Shown: positions 1 to 12,491 of the stretch, one piece after another
How the letters are laid out: each line of letters begins with the position of its first letter
Numbering within the stretch: position 1 is the stretch's first letter
Assembly (NCBI GenBank): GCA_022393335.1
Contig: JAJEKB010019874.1
Coordinates: forward strand, 1 to 64,000
Length of the DNA stretch: 64,000 bases
Source: Macrotrachela quadricornifera
Taxonomy: Eukaryota > Rotifera > Eurotatoria > Philodinida > Philodinidae
Direction: 5' to 3'
The notes under the pieces: generated by a model
Seen by the model: only the letters and a program-made list of their open reading frames with translations
What the model was told of the DNA's origin: nothing
The model's database searches: none
Made by a program: the position numbers and the translations under genes

Positions 1-715
1 GTACCACTATTTGCACCAGAAAGCCATTTTTGAATGCGATGATTTCCTGTATCTGCCACATATAAAGTATTTGCATTACTTGTATCAACAAATACACCAC
101 GTGGATAGTTAAATTGATTAGCTCCTGAACCATAACCACCACAAACAACTACTCCTGCTGATGGTGATGACCATTTTACTATTCGATGATTATTTGCGTC
201 AGCAATCCATATTATTGATGTTGTAACTTCCAAAAAGATACCATCAGGCCAATTTAATTGACTAGTTCCACTACCTAATCCATTACCACCAGCTGCAATT
301 GTACCAACGACTGCACCTGGTGCCCATTTCATTACTCGCTGATTACCCGAATCAACTATATAAACATTACCACTTATATCAACACTTATGCCATACACTA
401 AAAGTACAAGAGAGTGATCTGAAGAATGAAAAGAAAAATAATTCTTACAGCTATTAAACTGGTTGGTTCCTGTACCAGAACTACCAGAAACTACTGTTGT
501 TCCATTGGTGGCGCCTGGAAGCCATTTTTGAACGCGATAGTTAGAGGAATCAGAGACATAAATGGCTCCTGTGCTATCAATAAACACATCTCGAGGATAG
601 TACAGTGTTTGTGAAGTAGAACCGCCTCCCAAAGTTGTGGAACCAGCTACGGTGGTTGCATTAACTGACCATGTAGCTGTTGGACAAATTGTTGTTGCTT
701 CAGTATATGTGATAA
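1..715 (-). CDS. NHL-repeat (beta-propeller) protein, partial
   Basis: The minus strand reads as one open frame running off the left edge. It encodes NHL repeats, the blades of a beta-propeller. The signature blocks recur about every 45-50 residues: YVSDSSNYRVQKW, YIVDSGNQRVMKW, WIADANNHRIVKW and YVADTGNHRIQKW, each with a preceding PxG(I/V)xVD strand. An N-terminal stretch with Cys-Pro-Thr and Asn-Ala-Thr-Thr lies near 690-640. Between repeats 1 and 2 (about 380-460) the spacer is longer and less regular than elsewhere but stays open. A likely upstream exon lies at 774-839: it has a polypyrimidine-AG boundary on its 5' side and a GTAAGA donor, and reads YINDQNQNPSHQ. The joining phase to the main exon could not be fixed. 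Such propellers usually mediate protein or glycan binding. The stop lies outside the window. Confidence 0.75.
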
Positions 716-839
716 GAAATCTTATTTGAAATACACAATCAATCTTTTATTTGAGATACTAAATAAATCTTACATGATTTGGAATATGTATTGCACATTG
801 ATGTGATGGATTTTGATTTTGATCATTGATATATACCTT

Positions 840-1277
840 CTTTAAAAAACGAAGTTGAATATAAAGATATGTAAATAAAAAGACAGTTCGTACTATTATT
901 TACTGATATATTTTCATAAATGATATATCTACTCTTCTAATTATATGTACTGAGATTAAGAGTATGCCGTTTCAGAATTTAAACTTGGACTAGGATCTAT
1001 TGTGGGCATTGAAAGTGATAAATACAGACGCAGAAATGTAGAATCTATGAATTTTTACAAAGTATTGTTCGTATTTTCTTGTAAAACTCCTATAAAGGTG
1101 AGTTGTGCGAATTTACTTGTATAAACAATTTTTGAATTTCATACTTTTGTTAGATAGTCTACGCTCTTACTTTATCGTACTTCTCAACTTCGAATTTCTG
1201 TGCTTTTAATTTACATCAAATAAATTTTTGCATCATTTGTCGATTTTTAGATGCATTATTGAATAACTTTTCCAATA
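840..1277. other. Intergenic, nothing recognised
   Basis: AT-rich sequence between the NHL gene and the Tigger element. No coding signal, RNA gene or repeat was recognised. Confidence 0.5.
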
Positions 1278-2379
1278 CAGTAAAACCTCCCATAGTGAAC
1301 ACCTCCCTATTGTGAACAGTGAACGGTTTTTTTCAGTTCCGCCTGCTAAAATGACCTCTCTAATATGAACATTTTTTCGTTCTTCTCGAGTTCGAACATG
1401 TCGTCACGAACATAGATAAAGAAGAAAATTCTGAGTCATATTTATGGTATTTTTTTCTCTCAAACATACAAGCACATTGTTCATGTAAACAGTTCTGGAA
1501 CGCTCACAAGTGTTGGAAATATCCATGTGTTACATACTGGATTTTCCGAACTGACGTATTGGGTTTTTTCCTAGTGTGTTATGACATGTTCTATATTGGA
1601 CATTTCCCAGTATAGAACGTTTGCGTCATACTAAGTATTTTCCAACATGTTTATATATATAAGCGTGCTGGAAAAACATTAACTCGTCATTCACGATCCG
1701 ATAATGTCCAGTCGACACGATTTGAGTCTGGAAGAAAAGATTCAACTGATTCAAGACAATGATGGGGGAAACGGTCTCTCTTGCCGAAAAGTACAAGTAT
1801 TCCATTGGATCTCTTTCAAATATCCTCAAACAGCTCGATTCTCTTCTCAAACACGTGGTCATTGGTGGTCAAGAAATGAGTGCAATCGATTTCGTCAATA
1901 TCAATTCGGAAGTTCCCTCCTTCAATGAATGGGACGACGACTCCGAACATTTGCTCCATGTGAACATCGATCAGATGGATGAAGAAGAAGTCAATCAAGA
2001 CGATACACGAGTAGCTCCACCAAAGATCTTGGAAGCGATGGAAATGCTTGAACGCTTCCGTCTTTTATCAACTATCACTCATCCTCAATTACATTCAATC
2101 ATTGCTCAACTCGAATCTCAATTGATCGATCTCTATCTCGAGAGTAAAGTGTCAAAACAAAGCAAAATTGAAGATTTTTTTGTAAAGCAAAGTTAAATCT
2201 GAAGTTAGAAGAATAAAATAAAGAGATAAGAAACTGGTGTTAGGTCCCGTTGACCTGCACTCAGGCAATAGAAACTCTTTTCTATGATAATAAGCTTAGC
2301 CCTCTCTAATCTGAACACCTCCGTATAGTGAGCACTTTTGAATATTCCCTTGAGTGTTCACATTAGAGAGGTTGTACTG
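1278..2379 (+). mobile_element. Internally deleted Tigger/pogo-type element
   Basis: The left end begins CAGTAAAACCTCCCATAGTG and the right end, read inward, begins CAGTACAACCTCTCTAATGT. Both are followed by GTGAACA-type sequence and flanked by TA (1276-1277 and 2380-2381), the target of Tc1/mariner/pogo transposases. A second, partial TIR-like copy lies just inside the right end (about 2299-2335). At 1.1 kb it is under half the length of a full Tigger; what remains inside is the two ends of the transposase gene. Confidence 0.8.
1704..2196 (+). pseudogene. Tigger transposase remnant (N- and C-termini only)
   Basis: The 5' part reads MSSRHDLSLEEKIQLIQDN, then GLSCRK, then, after a one-base frame change near 1785, LAEKYKYSIGSLSNIL. 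That is the CENP-B/psq-type helix-turn-helix which opens Tigger transposases. The text then passes directly into an acidic C-terminal region (NEWDDDSEHLLHVNID, ILEAMEMLERFRLL) up to the stop at 2196. The DDE catalytic core expected between them is missing, so the product could at most bind DNA and only if the frameshift were bypassed. Family assignment rests on the N-terminal motif and the TIRs. Confidence 0.75.
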
Positions 2380-2381
2380 TA

Positions 2382-3916
2382 TTCAGAAAAAACGTATATC
2401 CTGAGCTTCCTTAATTCATATATCAAAACATATCGTAAAGAGTCTTCAAGACTAATCATTTTCATTTATTTTCATGAGCTATTCCATTACTGTTATAACT
2501 TAAGACATTCTTTCATTGACTACTATGTTGTGCGCATCAAGCAGTATATGCATAAAGATGAGAATTTATCCAAACTGTAGTTACAACTCAAAATAATATT
2601 TTTTTTTTACTTTTTGATTACAAACAAGTTAAATTTTCATTTGATAGATAGCAATTTATCAATTTCATCTGTACTCGATATATATTATGTTACCTATTAT
2701 ATGAATGAAAAGATAGTTAGTTCATCTAATAATCATATATATGAATCCATCCTCAACATCAACAGATAGAAATTACGTGCTTTTTTTAGGCAAAATAAGA
2801 TTTTTATATTCCTTTCAATGAAATGGACTTAGGGAACTTTACAAGACAATTTGAAAAAATTCGGGAGGAGTCATTGAAGAACAGGATACGAAAAACGTTT
2901 GCATCGCAGAACTCTAGTTAATCATATATGATTGGAAAAAAAACAATAAAAATCAAGAGAAGAACTAAAATATTGATTACATTTTGTTTAGATTTGTGGT
3001 ATGAAGATAAGCATAGAAATCAAAAAAAGATCACAACAAAATACAGCAAATAAAAAAGGTGTTTATACTTCATAATCAATTCTTCAGCAATACATTTCAC
3101 TATGGAAGTTTCTATAAACATGGTACTGATATTATCAGAAAACATAACTGATTCCATTTAAAAGATCAGTTATGACAGAAACAACTAAAGAATTCAAATA
3201 CAGAAGAAATTTTCTTGGAGTATGTAAAAGCAAAATAGAGTACAGATGGCAATGCTAAATCTTAAGAAATCTAGATGTATATTTACCATAACGTCAGCTT
3301 TCTCCATATGTTAGGTTACTAACATTATAACAATAGATTCTCAGTTACATGCATTGATAGTTCAATTTGAACTCTAAACTTTGAAGAACTGGTTAAAATA
3401 GAAGGGATATGACGACGATAGCTTAATCATTCAAGACACCAATAACATACAAGACCTACGCAATTATTTTGTGGAACTCACATATGAAAAATGTGAGTGT
3501 AAGTTTTAAGTAGAAGTTTTGCGCCCCCCTCCCTCCTTACAGACAGCCCCCATTACAGACATTTCTTTCCATTACAAATAGGCATAATACAGAAATTGGT
3601 TCCTATGTTTATTTAGCTGGGATTCAATTGTTTAAAGATATGTGAGTTCCACATTTTAGTCACAAAGGAACTGTGCTAACAAGCTTTTTAAATTGGGATC
3701 ATATTGAGAATATACGTAAGAAAATGTCTTACAATGATATGTCGAAATCTCAAAAAATCGAATCTTTTTCGTTGAACAAGATCAAATTGAAGATTCTATA
3801 AGAGGGAGAAGTTGTACCAGCTTGCACACTATCCACTTTTTGTATGTTCTCACGATCTTATACAAATAACATCTATGACAATATTAGACTATTTTGTGTA
3901 CAATTGAAGCAAACAA
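2382..3916. other. Intergenic, nothing recognised
   Basis: About 1.5 kb of AT-rich DNA between the Tigger and piggyBac elements. A short C-rich run with two ttacagac words sits at 3523-3560. No gene recognised. Confidence 0.5.
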
Positions 3917-4873
3917 TTAACCCCTTCACGGCGATTTGATTTTTCGAGGAAAATAAGATCAATATACAAATTTTCATGTATATTCGTTCTCGATAAATGT
4001 ATTCATGGATATTTTTTATGTATGGGAAGTATCCAGTAACGAATATGGATTTTTCCCATCTTCTTTTCTTCTGTAATACATGGAATTTTTTCAACTTATC
4101 TATACATGCATATATAAATACCGAAACCATTCTAATCGAGATAATGAAAACAAGCTAAAGTCATATTCTCAAAATTTGCAATTTACATGCTATTTGAAGA
4201 AGCGGATACGGAGAAAAGTGGCAACTCTTAAAGTGATGTGAGTAGTTTGGATGATGGCTTCTCCAGAATGCAATTCGAATCATCAAGCTCCAAAGAACAA
4301 GTTACGGATGATAGTGATGATGATGTGGATTTACAAGTCTGGGAAAAAATAGAATCAGAATCGGATACTGAATTCTCTGAGAATTAATTATGACACAAGC
4401 CGTACGACAATGCTACAGTTTCGTGAAAGTCTTGTGCGATCTTGGCTTCTTAGTGTACCATACGAGAATTTAAAACCTGATCCGAGAGAACGTTCAACAT
4501 GTCAAACGAAACGTAAACTGGTGGATCACAAGTTCGAAGAAAAGGAAGGATCTACGCGCAATGTTGGCAGACGGTGCACTGGCTGCTATGCGAAGGGAAG
4601 GGCAGAACAGTCAAGAGAAGCGAACAACGCAGCAGCAAAGAAAGTAAAAACTTTCTGTTCTGACTGTGATAATTTTTTTGTCTTGAGTGTTTAAATGATA
4701 AGCATTATGCTATGGAATAAAGAATTCAAATAACGTACTAAAGATAGACGCTATGGCAGCTTACGTCTAACCTCCTGCCTAAGAAAAAAGCAAAAGAAAG
4801 TGCTTTTCTGTACATTTTCTAGTTGAATTATAGTGTCGCCCACCGGTGGGCGGCATCGCCGTGAAAGGGTTAA
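3917..4873 (+). mobile_element. Internally deleted piggyBac-type element
   Basis: TTAA at 3917-3920 and 4870-4873 flank inverted ends: CCCCTTCACGGCGAT on the left and, read inward, CCCTTTCACGGCGAT on the right. TTAA target duplication and CCC-starting termini are diagnostic of piggyBac. Just inside the right end is a GC-rich palindrome, CCCACCGGTGGG (4842-4853). The element is 957 bp and keeps only the two ends of the transposase. Confidence 0.85.
4190..4694 (+). pseudogene. piggyBac transposase remnant
   Basis: The 5' section (4190-4388) encodes the acidic Ser/Asp/Glu-rich N-terminus seen in piggyBac transposases (SDVSSLDDGFSRM, DDSDDDVDLQVWEKIESES), broken by one in-frame stop near 4236. 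From 4410 to 4694 the frame encodes the family's C-terminus: a LVRSWLLS-like helix, a basic stretch (CQTKRKLVDH), and a cysteine-rich tail (RRCTGCYAKGRAEQ, TFCSDCDNFF) that matches the piggyBac zinc/RING-like finger. The DDD catalytic middle is absent. Confidence 0.75.
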
Positions 4874-5105
4874 ATGAGCGATCGATTTTCTACTGTTTGT
4901 TCGATTAGTATGTAACCTCCACAAATATACAGCTCATCTTTCATATAGACATGAGAACTAGTAGAAATGTAAATCTTTTTATTGGAGGCCATTATTATGG
5001 TTCAAAAGAATTTTATTAATGTTTTTCTGGTGATAAAAGCATTAGTTTCTATCCTAACACTAATATAAAATGAATTAAAACATATGAAAGATTAACAGAA
5101 TTTTG

Positions 5106-5305
5106 CACGGGGGAAAGTGCTGCACCAAGTGCCTCAACACCTGTTCAGCACCTTACGGTAAAATTTAGTACTCAGGTTCTGCCCTTTAAAATTTACCGTA
5201 AGGTGCTGAAAAAAGTATTTAGGATAGTGGGGAGGTGTTGAAGGTGCTCATACTAAAATACGCTAAAGGTGCTGAGCAGGTGCTTCGTACAGCACTTTCT
5301 CCTTG
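5106..5305. mobile_element. hAT-type MITE with nested hairpin
   Basis: Imperfect terminal inverted repeats: CACGGGGGAAAGTGCTG at the left and CAAGGAGAAAGTGCTG read inward from the right. It is flanked by GAATTTTG / GAATTTTA (5098-5105, 5306-5313), an 8-bp duplication with one mismatch. Inside is a second, nearly perfect hairpin: CAGCACCTTACGGTAAA around 5145-5165 pairs with TTTACCGTAAGGTGCTG around 5194-5212. No coding capacity. Confidence 0.75.
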
Positions 5306-5313
5306 GAATTTTA

Positions 5314-7722
5314 TCGTAAAGTCATCTATGGATTAATTTTCACTTTTTTGTACTTTTTGTTTACTTACCTTGCTGTTTGTTTTTATTCGTTTGGAAGTAA
5401 TGTGTGTCTGTAACACAGGCTTATATACTCGCTGTTATAAGGGCACTCATTCGCGGAAAATGAAAGAAAATAAAGTTTTGTATTGTTTGATCTGTCTAAT
5501 GACTTCGTTGCATTATTTTTATGAGACACAATCTGAAAGAGTGTTAAAGTGTTTCAGAGAAAAAAAATTGCACTCGCCCGCAGACTGTTTTTAATTTATG
5601 TTATTACCGTCAAAAAACACTCGCTGTTGCTTCAACGTTGCTTTATTTGTATTGTTTGTTGGAAAAAATGTATTTTCTTTGTTTATCAAACAAGGAAGAA
5701 TAAGTCACAGAAATATGCTTGAAATGATTCCCACGTGTGAGATTCTCGTTCTATTTTTATTAATAGGCTTCAACTTCAATTTATAACAAAAGTTAAATTA
5801 ATAAAGAACTCGGGGATTGAGTCTGCTTTATAAAACGAGAGCTCACCATAAACAGATTACGTGATCTGGCTATTGGAAGATTAAAATAAATAATCAATGG
5901 GTTTAATAACCAAAAATGAGTTTTATTTGTTAACAAATAATAATAAAGAGAAAATGATGATGATACATGAGAGAAAAAAAAAAAGAAAACGAAGGACAGA
6001 GATGTGTGTGGACGAAAAACAATAATGAAGAATATAATAAACAAAATCAGTCAGCCATAAACAAAGACCAAAGATAAATGTGATTACGCCTTAAAGGAAA
6101 CGAACAAATTATGAGAAAATATGGACATCATCATAGAGGCACGAAAAATTCATTAATGGAGAAATCAGATTGATTAAAATCATCACATTATATTAAATTG
6201 ATTCTAAAAACATGAAAACGACTTAAAGAAAAGGTTTTAAATTAGAACGCAATTTCCAAAAGTTACATCTGTATTTGTCAATGATATATTTATTTAGCAA
6301 GCAATTTAGGTTCTTTCACGAAATAAACCAACTTGTCGTACAGAATAAGTCGATTCTTCTGATTGAGATACTTGTTTATTTAGTAATTCGAGTTATCCTA
6401 AGAGATAACTCGATTTATTTTATGATGACAATATTAAGTGAATTAAAATGAATTACTTCGTTGATATGTTTCCAGCAGGCAATTTTGAGTTATCGCATGA
6501 GACAAATCGATTTGCTCCTTAGGATAACTCGGATGCGTTACTGAACAATTACCTTAATGAAATGAAACGGTTGAGGTCATACAAAAATTTTAACGCTTAA
6601 ATATCATATCGTGAAGCTGAAATTTGAGGATCATGAGAGAAAAACACAGGTGAAAAATTCTATTTTTCAAACGTTTATTCTTTATATGCGGCTAGTTTTT
6701 CATACTAAATCTAATAACGTTGCATAATTTCATGTACCTATATGATGGTGTCCATATTTTTCCTTCATTCATTTGTTTCCTTTAAAACATAACCACAGAT
6801 AAAAGAATAATAATAGTACGAGTAGTTAGTATCAATGAGCACCATCTATTGACACTAACACAGCGATATACAGTATTTAATATAGCGTTGTATCATAAAA
6901 CAAAAGTATAATAAATGATACAGAGAAAAAGTAACGAATCCTTTATGAAAATTTATCATATGTTTTCTAATTGTGGACCATTTCTGTTTCTGAATATATT
7001 GAAAATCTGTCTGTCAAACTAACCGGAATAATGATTCTTTTATCAGTCTATAAAATTTTGTTATCATTGAATCCCTTACTCAGTTGGATAAAATCAGTAA
7101 GAAAATATAAGAAAAAAGAGAATATACGAGATCTTCAACCAAAGGATTGTATGCATTTGGAAATTTTCCCGGAAACTTAATTAAGTGCTAAAAAAGCAAA
7201 CTTAGCAGATATACGAAATATAATCATAAAAAGTAAACGACAATAACATCGTTTTCTAATAGGAATAAAAAATGTTGATATAGTTAAATGTGTAAAATAA
7301 TTTTTAGTAGTTGAGTCAATCATGTGATTTTTATATTGATCAAGCAATGACCATTTACTTGTTATGTGAAAAGATTGAAAGATTTATATATATGCATATG
7401 CTTTACAGAGATATCCATTGCGGTTGAGAATGTTCCACTGCCACGATAGTATTTTAAAAAACTCTTTAAATTTTCAAAGTTATGGCGGATTTAAACTAGA
7501 GATGTTGCTGCTAATCGATCAGATTCTTATTATAAATAAAGAAAAATCACTTTTCAACTCGTTTTCAAGAACGTTCATACTACAATCTTGAGTCTACCCT
7601 CACCCTCAAATTGCTCTACCGCCTATGGTTGGTGCTCTTGAAAAGAAATGAGTCTTGATTAATTATTTATAGAAAAACACAAAAAGCCTCACGAAAACAA
7701 ATTAGACAAAGAAATATTTTAA
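5314..7722. other. Long AT-rich intergenic stretch
   Basis: No convincing gene. One small hairpin, CGAGTTATC-CTAAGA-GATAACTCG, lies near 6390-6415, and its arm recurs inverted near 6519-6532 (TTAGGATAACTCG). Purine-rich low-complexity runs lie at about 5930-6000. Confidence 0.5.
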
Positions 7723-8416
7723 TTATAATCTAGCCAAAATTCCGAATCCTTTATTAACTTCAACTTTGGCTTCTTTTAAAATAGCAAGAAATTCTAATCT
7801 TTCATTCATTCTTAATTCTCCATGATAGCCACGTATTTGACTATAACGCTGACTCAATTGTGTCAATGATTGCTTAATACCATTTAGATTTTTAATGACT
7901 TGTTGAAATGCCGATAATTTTTGTGAGCTTTGTGCTATAGCAGCTGCTGATTCTGTTAGGATTATTGTTCCGCCAGTAATTATTAGTACACAGTTGACTG
8001 TTGCTATGAAACCAAAAGCGACAGCAACACATGTTCCGATTAAAAATATACTAATACCTAAGCCAGATATCGATTGCATTTATAAGATCAGCTTGTGTTT
8101 CAGCATGATTAATACGTAATGTTGTACATGTTAGAAATTCTTGTGTTATCGATAACATCGATTGATATTCACCAAAAGTCTCACATACTTGATGACGCTC
8201 ATTTTCTGATAGTTTTGGTAAGATAGTTTTCATTGCACCTTCAAATTCCATAAAGAAAATATGTGTAGCTGAAGTAACAGAACGTATTCCATTTGATACA
8301 GCATGCATAACATCTGGTGGAAGATAGGGAAAACAGCCATTAGATGAATCCGACTCTTGTGCATTTGCCAATACAGTGTATGACGAGCTACTTTTGTTGA
8401 ATATCTGTTCAGCCAT
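7723..8416 (-). pseudogene. Small membrane-protein gene, apparently frameshifted
   Basis: Two minus-strand frames overlap by 29 nt. The upstream one (8416 down to 8051, 121 codons) starts MAEQIFNKSSSSYTV and ends INAIDIWLRY. The downstream one (8079 down to 7723, 118 codons) starts in the overlap and carries a hydrophobic block (GISIFLIGTCVAVAFGFIA, then ITGGTIILTESAAA; roughly residues 7-45), followed by a helical Gln/Leu-rich tail. Overlap of two frames is odd in a eukaryote, so the simplest reading is one protein of about 230 residues broken by a single indel near 8060. A TATA-like TATAAAATAT lies about 25 nt upstream of the first ATG, suggesting a real promoter. Family not recognised. A sequencing error or an unusual splice could also explain it. 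Confidence 0.45.
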
Positions 8417-8460
8417 GACGTATTAAGGTGTATTGTGATATATATTTTATAACTAGACAA

Positions 8461-9719
8461 AAAGTATTTTTTTGCCGTTTTCTTCTTTTTTTTTATACCA
8501 ACGTAATATAAATCATGCCACCCATATGGTTGAAAATTTCTGACGTTTTTTCTTCCTATTCTAGTGATGCATTAGTTTTTTCTGCTTTATTTTAACTCAA
8601 GAGAAAATACTAAGTGATAACCCATGTAGCCAATAGTGGATGAATAATGGAAAATTTTTTTGATTATTTTTCATAATACATTATTATAAATAATGATGGA
8701 ATATTTCATATACCATTATTATTCAATACTTTTGAGTCATATAGAAATTATTTTTCTAGCACGTCTATAGATGAAACCAGATAATAAAAATGAAGCGCAT
8801 CCTTGAAACCATTTCGTACTTTTCGTGTTCGATAGAAAATTTCCTGCTCCTTCAAACACTATAAAATTCATAACTAATATACATTTCCAAATAAAATAAG
8901 GTAAGAAAGAAAATGAATACTCGCATAAAGACTTTGCGGTTTCTGTATGAACTTGTCGAAAATATTTTGGCCAACAGCAATAATTGGTGTTTTTTATGTA
9001 CTCATTAAAAAACACTTTTTTTACGTCATTTTTTGTGCAAAAAATCGGATGACTATCAGTCTTAGAAAAGTGGTTAGAGAATTCTTTCCAGTTAGGTTTC
9101 GGTGGGTCTTCATCTTCTCTTTCTAATGGTGAAAACCGTAGCTCTCCATCTTGTTCCTATCGAAAGCTATTCAAAAAATATCCACCCGTCTTGTTTTTCT
9201 GAATGGGCCTTAGTTAGTCGGGTTTTTAATGGAAACCGACAGCTGGATATCGTTGAATTCTGTCGAAATTCAACTGTTGGATCTTATATTTAAGTTTTTA
9301 GTGCAAGAATAGTAGTTCTTATAAGAAATGATATAGAATTAAGAACTTTTCCTAACCATGATAGATTCAACTTAAAACATGATCTAAAACTTGTATATTT
9401 TCAGCTATCATTAGAGAAATATGAGACCAATGAAACATCCATGATTTTTTTATAAATATTTTCCCTCAAAGTGACTTATAATGCTCACAATTTGACTTGA
9501 TTGTATTACTAAAAGGCTTACGACATCTTTCTGCATGGGGTCGGCAATGAAGTAATTAGAAATATTATGTAGACAAATTGGTTTCGTATACGTGTCTGTC
9601 CTTTAGAACTCGAAGTATTCTGACTAACATATCTAAAAAATTGTTTGACAAAGTATATTCTGATTTCAAACAAAACGAAAGTACTAAATTAGCTGCTGTG
9701 TTAGCAATGGCCTCCACAG
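8461..9719. other. Intergenic with a relic foldback arm
   Basis: Positions 9112-9180 (CTTTCTAATGGTGAAAACCG and onward to TATTCAAAAAATA) resemble the right arm of the foldback element at 49437-50046 (there CTTTCGATTGGTGAAAACCG). This marks an old solo arm. Nothing else was recognised. Confidence 0.5.
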
Positions 9720-12427
9720 CTATTGTAACAAATTGAAATAACGCATTCCCCAATAACCTAACAGGAAGTTAGTTGGATCAGTTTCAATAAAACCATCTCC
9801 ATCATCCAAATCGTAGACTCCTTGGTTCAAATTTTTACTAGATCGTTCATCTGGAGGTAATAAATGCAACGACTTGAGTGGACGAAAACATTGAGCAGCT
9901 ACGTTGATTTGTACATCCAAGCGATCACTATTAAATTGTGGCCATTGAATCAATTCCAATGGCCAACGCTGCATATACCATACAGCATCATTTGATAAAG
10001 AATTGCAATCATGTCGAGAAGTTCTCATATCCAATCCATGATGTTTGTTAGATGTATTTCGAGATTGATTGACTTGATCACTGGCATAGCAATAGATAAA
10101 GTTAAAGAATGGTGTTTTTTCCATTATTTTGTAATTGAATGAAAGATCTAATCCTATTTTCATGTATTCCCATAAATCATCAATTACTGATTGTGCCCGT
10201 GCCTTTTGAACCGCAGATAAACTAGTCGAATAAGCAATTGTGTGGAATGCATAGACTAGGTTAAAATAAGACAAATAGGCCATTTGATCATAATCAAAAG
10301 CCTCTACAGCATATTCAAAAACACTAGCACAAACAGCAATCATCTTCTGATTAATAAGATTGACATTATATTGATAGGAATCAATAAGAAGATTGGCACC
10401 ATTGAGAAAACGCTCATCACCACTGTAACCGTATGTTTGAAGTAGGTAGGCCAGTATCTGAAGACTGTTTATACCTCGATCTTCTTGATAGCGACTATCA
10501 TTATTTATTTGAATAGGATTCCAATAGCCCCATGTAGTACGATTGTGGTTCTCGCCAACTAAATACCAATCATGAGTCAGGATATGATTGGTAATATTGA
10601 AAATGAGTGTGTAAGCTCTTTTTCGTTCGTCATCGTTGCTAGCTAATAAGTCATGCACGAGAGGAAATACGAACTCATGACCACAAATTTCATCAGACGA
10701 TGTATCACCCTCAAACTGAAGATCTGGATAAACAGGAGAAGGATACCATGGAAAATTAGAGGGAAAGTCGCTGCGCTTAGCGAATGAACGAGCAGGATAA
10801 CCAGGAATACCTGCCAAAAATGTAAACAAAGCATAAATTAATCAAAATTACCAATAAACTTTGTTGACGTCAATACATTACTTGTAATTTTATTGAGGAG
10901 TTCCATTGCTTCAAAGTGCTTCCAAGCTTGTGCTTTGACTCTTACGTCTTGCGTTACGACATAGCGAAAGGTCTGACTAGCTAGATACATTGAAGTCCAT
11001 TCACCATCATTATCATCTGATTGTTTGATGCAAGTACGACTATCGCCCCATGATGACATAGAACAGTCAGATACAAACCCATTTTTATCATGTCTTCCTG
11101 GTTGATCGAGGAACTTTTGAAAGTGTTCTGCTTTCTGTGCCAATGTCCACATCTCAAAACGAAGAACAGAGAGACCTTTGGTTGTAATTGCTACTGCAGC
11201 ACTGCCCAGATTAGGAGATGCATCACTGTGACGACTCAGAACAGCCAACGAAGATACATTAACTAATGATTCACGATTTGGCATATATCTGGCACTATTG
11301 AATACACGCCAAGCATTAATGTCACTACTGTTTGAATCAAAACGCATCACCCCACGTACAGCACCCAGCCATACACGACTATCAGGTAACGTCGATTTGC
11401 TAACACTTAGAGTGGTAATGTTTGCAAATGGAAGATGACCAATATCTGATCCAGGATTAGAGATTTGTCCTGCCAATCGAGAAAAGAACCAATGAAGACG
11501 TCCTGTTGACATAATAATTGGTGAAAGAAGAGTTATTCCTGTACTTTGACCAATCCACAATTTGTCTTGCACGTCATTATATGCCAGAGAAGTGATGGGT
11601 GCATCAATAAGTCCTGTGATATGTTCAAAACGCCAACCTTCATTACCAACACTGTAAGAGTGAGTCCAAAGTTTTGTCTCCGTACCAGCAAATATTGTTT
11701 CCCGTTTGGAACTCCATGCCAAAGAAGAAACTGATACATTGATCTCATTGAGAAATGGAGTAATCATAAATGTCGATAAATCCAATCCGTGCAGTCCCGA
11801 ATCAGTAGCAATATACAACCATCCTCTCACTCCCAAATCCTCCACAAATAAACCGTCTGTGATCTTAGTAGTATTCATAAGAGTAGAAGGAAAAACTATG
11901 GTTTGTATAACTCTGCATGAACTAGCATTGGATTGGTTACACAGAATTAATTTCACACTATCAGGTGAGATGAGTGCGGCTGTGTATTCTAAAGCAGTAT
12001 ATTCATTATGTGATGTGACCAAAAGACTGGTATTGCTTTTTATGTCAATATCAGATAAAACTATTAAAGTACCATTGGCAGACAAAGACATCCAATTCAT
12101 TTGCAATGTCAAAGTTTGTGAATCTGCTTCGTCTATTGTGTTAATAGATTGAGTCAGTAACCAAACGCCTTCGGCAGCTTGGGAATGATAACGCGGTAAT
12201 GGAGCAGCCTGCCATACATTTTGGATATTATTGAGAACAGGCCAAGCAGTCGATTCATTGGCAAATGGCGCAAACAGGTAACGTTCAGCAATGACTTGCT
12301 CAAACTTATTATCTGGAATAGGTGTTGGTATTATCGTCAAAGTATCAACGAAAGATTTATGTCTTGCTGAGAATGGGTCATTAACCATTATTAAACAGGC
12401 AAGAGACCAAATAAACATTGACCACAT
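9720..12427 (-). CDS. Secreted propeller plus alpha-toroid-like protein (two exons)
   Basis: Exon 1 runs 12427 to 10882 and exon 2 10810 to 9720. They are joined by a 71-nt GT-AG intron (10811-10881, phase 1) and give about 878 residues. The N-terminus MWSMFIWSLACLIMVN looks like a signal peptide and many N-x-S/T sites follow, so the product is probably extracellular. Residues about 60-420 hold repeated blades of propeller type (GVWLLTQSINTI, RGWLYIATDSGLHGLD, DKLWIGQSTGITLLS, SRVWLGAVRGVMRFD), resembling the VWxG...GLxxF repeats of sensor-type propellers. The C-terminal exon is rich in helical pairs with aromatic and acidic residues (EDRGINSLQILAYLL, RHDCNSLSNDAVWYMQRW, DLDDGDGFIETDPTNFLLGY), like an alpha/alpha-toroid of carbohydrate-active proteins. 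That likeness is an impression; enzyme activity is not claimed. No frame damage is seen. Confidence 0.75.
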
Positions 12428-12491
12428 TGTATCGTTTTATAATCAGAAATGTGCAAAAAAAAACGAAAATAAAAGAACAACTTATATGTGA

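Noticed and set aside
5793..6044. Minus-strand ORF rich in Phe and Ser
   Set aside because: It arises from a purine-rich tract and has no protein-like pattern.
11706..12152. Plus-strand ORF of 148 codons
   Set aside because: It is antisense to the propeller gene, whose signal peptide, intron and repeats are convincing.
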